From: Pseudomonadota bacterium
Lineage (GTDB): Bacteria > Pseudomonadota > Gammaproteobacteria > Acidithiobacillales > Acidithiobacillaceae
DNA length: 5,309 bases
NCBI GenBank assembly: GCA_021839095.1
Contig: JAKCBU010000111.1
Location: 1-5,309 of the forward strand
Direction: 5' to 3'
The notes beneath the pieces are model-generated. The model made no database searches, was not told where the DNA came from, and was given only the letters and a program-made list of their open reading frames with translations. The stretch's first letter is position 1. Every line of letters begins with the position of its first letter. This document shows positions 4,836 through 5,309 of this stretch, one piece after another. Both the position numbers and the translations under genes were made by a program.

Positions 4836-4962
4836 CCTGCGGAAACGCCCGGAAGCGTCAGGTGAACCTATCCGTTAGGGCGGTATGAGTTCCTCTGATC
4901 TCCGCGCCTGAACGGAAGATCAAAGGCCCCTGATTGCCACCTCCGGGTGCGGAGTTTTTGGA
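4836..4962 (+). ncRNA. Candidate structured leader or small RNA with weak terminator
   Basis: Successive hairpins read on the plus strand are ACGC/GCGT extended by CCTG/CAGG across a bulge (about 4836-4862), and TGATCTCCG with CGGAAGATCA (4896-4904 with 4913-4922, one bulged A). The last is CTCCG-GGTG-CGGAG (4941-4954), followed by TTTTT and at once by GGAG. CGGAG 4950-4954 could pair instead with CTCCG at 4900-4904, giving two exclusive folds. No known riboswitch family was recognised. Confidence 0.3.
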
Positions 4963-5047
4963 GATTGACCCCGGTGAGGGATCATAAGGCGGCAACCTGC
5001 CCTATGTCGCCAAAATACACTTGCGGCCCCGCCACGTCCATGCCCGG

Positions 5048-5083
5048 TACATAGAAACTGTCCGGTATCTCCTCCCGGTATGA
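5048..5083 (+). promoter_or_regulatory. Repeated promoter module, copy 4 (plus, drives the gene at 5119)
   Basis: The core TACATAGAAACTGTCCGG is followed by TA, nine bases and GGTATGA (5077-5083), with identical spacing to copies 1-3. ATCTCCT in the spacer (5067-5073) is the perfect complement of AGGAGAT (5108-5114), the ribosome binding site of the gene it serves. The leader then has a CGGC-ATTTC-GCCG hairpin (5088-5100), as in copy 2. Confidence 0.8.
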
Positions 5084-5118
5084 ACCCGGCATTTCGCCGA
5101 ATCCTTCAGGAGATTGAC

Positions 5119-5309
5119 ATGAAAGCACACGTACACACGGCCACTGGCCGCGCAAACATTTTCCAAGACGAGACGGGCGTGCATCTGCGCGTTCTGGAAA
5201 CCAATGGCAATATTTGGGAGGCAGGGTTTTTCCCCGCCGAGAAGTGGGATGAGCTGCCGCAGGCGTGGCAAGCGGCACTGTCATTGGCGCGGGAGATTAT
5301 TTCTCCCGA
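5119..5309 (+). CDS. Unrecognised protein, cut by the right edge
   Basis: Sixty-three codons are visible and remain open at the window end. AGGAG (5108-5112) is six bases before the chosen ATG. An in-frame ATG 13 codons earlier (5080, inside the promoter module) would add MNPAFRRILQEID but has no ribosome binding site. The protein begins MKAHVHTATGRANIFQDETG and looks soluble, with a tryptophan-rich segment (WEAGFFPAEKWDELPQAWQA). There is no signal peptide or membrane span. I do not recognise a family. Its first codons, ATGAAAGC, and its leader match those of the VWA gene, so the control segment of the two was probably duplicated. Confidence 0.7.
   Translation, partial: MKAHVHTATGRANIFQDETGVHLRVLETNGNIWEAGFFPAEKWDELPQAWQAALSLAREIISP

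Larger units (their letters stand above)
4330..5047. other. 718-bp gene-poor region rich in inverted repeats
   Basis: No frame here has both a good ribosome binding site and protein-like composition. Perfect inverted repeats are CAGTGCC/GGCACTG (4388-4406), CGCTACAGGG/CCCTGTAGCG (4474-4517), TGCCAGGC/GCCTGGCA (4581-4606), GCATCTTTGT/ACAAAGATGC (4651-4686) and ACACATTT/AAATGTGT (4746-4765). There is also a short ATCGG/CCGAT hairpin followed by six T (4606-4625). Bases about 4620-4800 are clearly AT-rich compared with both sides. Structured RNAs, an origin of replication or transfer, or decayed genes are all possible. Confidence 0.6.

Noticed and set aside
4974..5054. GTG-start frame of 26 codons after GGAG at 4959-4962
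   Set aside because: The spacing to GTG is long, the composition is not protein-like, and it ends inside promoter copy 4. The leader-like architecture is reported instead.
4982..5284. Minus-strand frame of 100 codons
   Set aside because: It runs across the promoter module and the 5119 gene on the opposite strand and has no ribosome binding site.
1..5309. CRISPR array, tRNA or rRNA genes
   Set aside because: There are no regularly spaced direct repeats, and no tRNA or rRNA signature was recognised.

Overview
This 5.3-kb window looks like accessory DNA from a GC-rich bacterium. The RNA-guided-nuclease element at its left end resembles those common in proteobacteria. The rest carries a CobT-like VWA protein, several tiny membrane proteins and repeated short transcription units, a mix typical of plasmids, integrative elements or large phages. 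The exact host cannot be named from the sequence.

Region 1 (about 1-1370, minus strand) is an IS200/IS605-type element of the tnpB-only (IS1341-like) kind. It holds a full-length tnpB with a left-end hairpin, and a run of hairpins after the stop codon that fits the right-end/omega-RNA scaffold. The outer right end lies beyond base 1. The TnpB has lost its third RuvC acidic residue (Gly at 376). The changed codons are an exact 17-base inverted copy of the sequence encoding the protein's own CPEC zinc knuckle, so the nuclease may be catalytically dead through a template-switch mutation. The element sits in, or just after, the 3' end of an unrecognised minus-strand gene (1263-1694).

Region 2 (about 1800-5309) is built from repeated modules. 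Four copies of a 36-bp bipartite sequence were found: TACATAGAAACTGTCCGG, then (T/C)A, nine variable bases, then GGNATGA. Each lies just upstream of a gene and points into it. Three of the four units also end in a homologous hairpin terminator. Unit A (minus) encodes a 29-aa single-span membrane peptide. Unit B (plus) encodes a 506-aa protein with an HExxH metallopeptidase-like motif and a C-terminal VWA domain with an intact MIDAS. Unit C (plus) encodes two small membrane proteins of 86 and 52 aa. Unit D (plus) starts an unrecognised gene cut by the right edge. Units A and B are divergent, with their promoter copies forming a perfect 22-bp inverted repeat. Units B and D share a longer leader with a hairpin before the ribosome binding site.

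Region 3 (about 4330-5047) has no convincing gene. It is rich in inverted repeats, includes an AT-rich core, and has a strong minus-strand terminator and a weaker plus-strand terminator-like hairpin. It could hold small RNAs, an attenuated leader or an origin.

Overall, region 2 reads as a small regulon of co-controlled genes: a VWA/metallopeptidase protein plus membrane micro-proteins, driven by a dedicated, unidentified promoter or regulator. That regulon and the self-templated TnpB lesion are the two most notable features.
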